Source: Nitrosomonadaceae bacterium
GTDB taxonomy: Bacteria; Pseudomonadota; Gammaproteobacteria; Burkholderiales; Nitrosomonadaceae
Direction of reading: 5' to 3'
Length of the DNA: 48,627 bases
Assembly (NCBI GenBank): GCA_014190895.1
Contig: BJGV01000011.1
Span: 1-48,627, forward strand
Translations under genes and position numbers: made by a program
Shown: positions 47,936 to 48,627 of the stretch, piece by piece
How positions within the stretch are numbered: the stretch's first letter is position 1
How the letters are laid out: each line of letters starts with the position of its first letter
The notes under the pieces: model-generated
The model's database searches: none
Seen by the model: the letters and a program-made list of their open reading frames with translations, nothing else
Told to the model about the DNA's origin: nothing

Positions 47936-48627
47936 TTAACAGAATTATCTCTTTCTGCTTACAACAACGCCTGCTAGTTATTGGGGCATCTGTCCTATTA
48001 GTTGTCCTAGGTACTTTATCCTTTAATCGTCTCCCAGTTCAGGCCTTTCCTGATGTGCAAAATGTTTTTGTACAAGTAGTTACCCAGTATCCTGGTTACG
48101 CCCCAGAAGAGATAGAGAAATTAATTAGCTTGCCAATCGAAAGAGAAATGAATGGCCTGCCACATTTAGCTAATATGCGTTCAGTATCTATCTTCGGATT
48201 ATCTGTTGTTACCTTGACCTTTGATGACAGTGGTGAGGATTATTTCTCACGACAACAGGTACTTGAACGATTAAGAACTGCAAATTTACCTAGAGACGTG
48301 ATTTCTGAGTTAGGGCCTCTATCAACTGGTGTAGGTGAAATTTACCGTTACCGCATAGAGGCGCCTAATACCTCTTTATTAGAGCAACGAGCACTACAAG
48401 ATTGGCAAATTGAACGCGATCTTCGTTCGGTCCAAGGTGTTGCAGATGTAGTGGCTTTTGGTGGTGGTGTGAAACAATATCAAGTACAGATAGATCCCTA
48501 CAAACTAAAGAATTATAAATTAGCGCTCCCCGAAGTTTACCAAGCGATTGCCGGTGGTAATGCCAACGTTGGTGGCGGTCATATCGAAGACGGCGATGAG
48601 GCATTAGTCGTACGTGGTACCGGTTTA
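47932..48627 (+). CDS. czcA: Heavy-metal RND efflux pump CzcA/CusA-like (cut by window end)
   Basis: The first 232 codons of a large inner-membrane proton/metal antiporter. A GTG start at 47932 overlaps the czcB stop (GTGA). The N-terminal helix is followed by LPVQAFPDVQNVFVQVVTQYPGYAPEEIEKLISLPIE and EMNGLPHLANMRSVSIFGLSVVTLTFDD, the usual start of HME-family RND proteins, then the first periplasmic porter domain (VDPYKL-type QVQIDPYKLKNYKLAL). The typical length is about 1040 residues, so about 800 lie beyond the window. The proton-relay Asp/Glu residues in helix 4 are not yet reached. Confidence 0.92.
   Translation, partial: MINRIISFCLQQRLLVIGASVLLVVLGTLSFNRLPVQAFPDVQNVFVQVVTQYPGYAPEEIEKLISLPIEREMNGLPHLANMRSVSIFGLSVVTLTFDDSGEDYFSRQQVLERLRTANLPRDVISELGPLSTGVGEIYRYRIEAPNTSLLEQRALQDWQIERDLRSVQGVADVVAFGGGVKQYQVQIDPYKLKNYKLALPEVYQAIAGGNANVGGGHIEDGDEALVVRGTGL

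Overview
The window is a 48.6-kb, AT-rich stretch of bacterial chromosome with no sign of phage, transposon, integron or CRISPR. The gene neighbourhoods are those of Betaproteobacteria: ffs-dnaX-ybaB-recR, dapC-dapD-dapE-prmB, dusB-fis-purH-purD-hemF, ispB diverging from rplU-rpmA-obgE-proB, and a small PP0621-type zinc-ribbon protein. With the complete ccmABCDEFGHI operon and a malyl-CoA lyase/malate thiokinase cluster, an AT-rich member of the Nitrosomonadales is the most plausible host. This is an inference from synteny and protein motifs, not from a database search.

Layout. 1-2.8 kb (minus): a METTL25-like methyltransferase, a TrmH/SpoU RNA methylase, GreB and a GIY-YIG protein. 3.1-10.4 kb (plus): the whole System I cytochrome c maturation operon, largely joined by overlapping stops and starts. 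10.5-14.7 kb (plus): lysine/diaminopimelate synthesis (dapC, dapD, dapE) and prmB. 14.8-18.6 kb (minus): rluB, recR, ybaB, dnaX and the SRP RNA. 18.9-22.4 kb: a YeaD-like sugar epimerase that seems to use a non-ATG start, divergent from a Fur-controlled TonB siderophore receptor. 22.5-25.9 kb (plus): initiator tRNA and mcl-mtkA-mtkB. 25.9-30.3 kb (minus): an ovothiol operon (ovoA-ovoB) downstream of rpoE and a strikingly short rseA. 30.5-35.4 kb: a lipoprotein, PP0621 protein, ispB, and rplU-rpmA-obgE-proB. 35.6-38.1 kb (minus): rubrerythrin, a GlpC/HdrD-like Fe-S protein and DUF3501. 38.4-44.4 kb (minus): an unknown exported protein, hemF, purD, purH, fis and dusB. 44.6-48.6 kb: a Sel1-repeat protein and a heavy-metal RND efflux system (czcC-czcB-czcA, the last cut by the window end).

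Most of the window is housekeeping. The accessory parts centre on redox and metal handling: ovothiol synthesis beside an envelope-stress sigma factor whose anti-sigma factor has only the cytoplasmic domain; a rubrerythrin/Fe-S/DUF3501 operon preceded by three phased 11-bp repeats; iron uptake; metal efflux; and heme plus cytochrome c assembly. The mcl-mtkAB cluster suggests that malate can be split to glyoxylate and acetyl-CoA through malyl-CoA. No entirely new system is evident; the best candidates for under-described biology are the rpoE/short-rseA/ovoAB neighbourhood and the rubrerythrin-Fe-S-DUF3501 operon.
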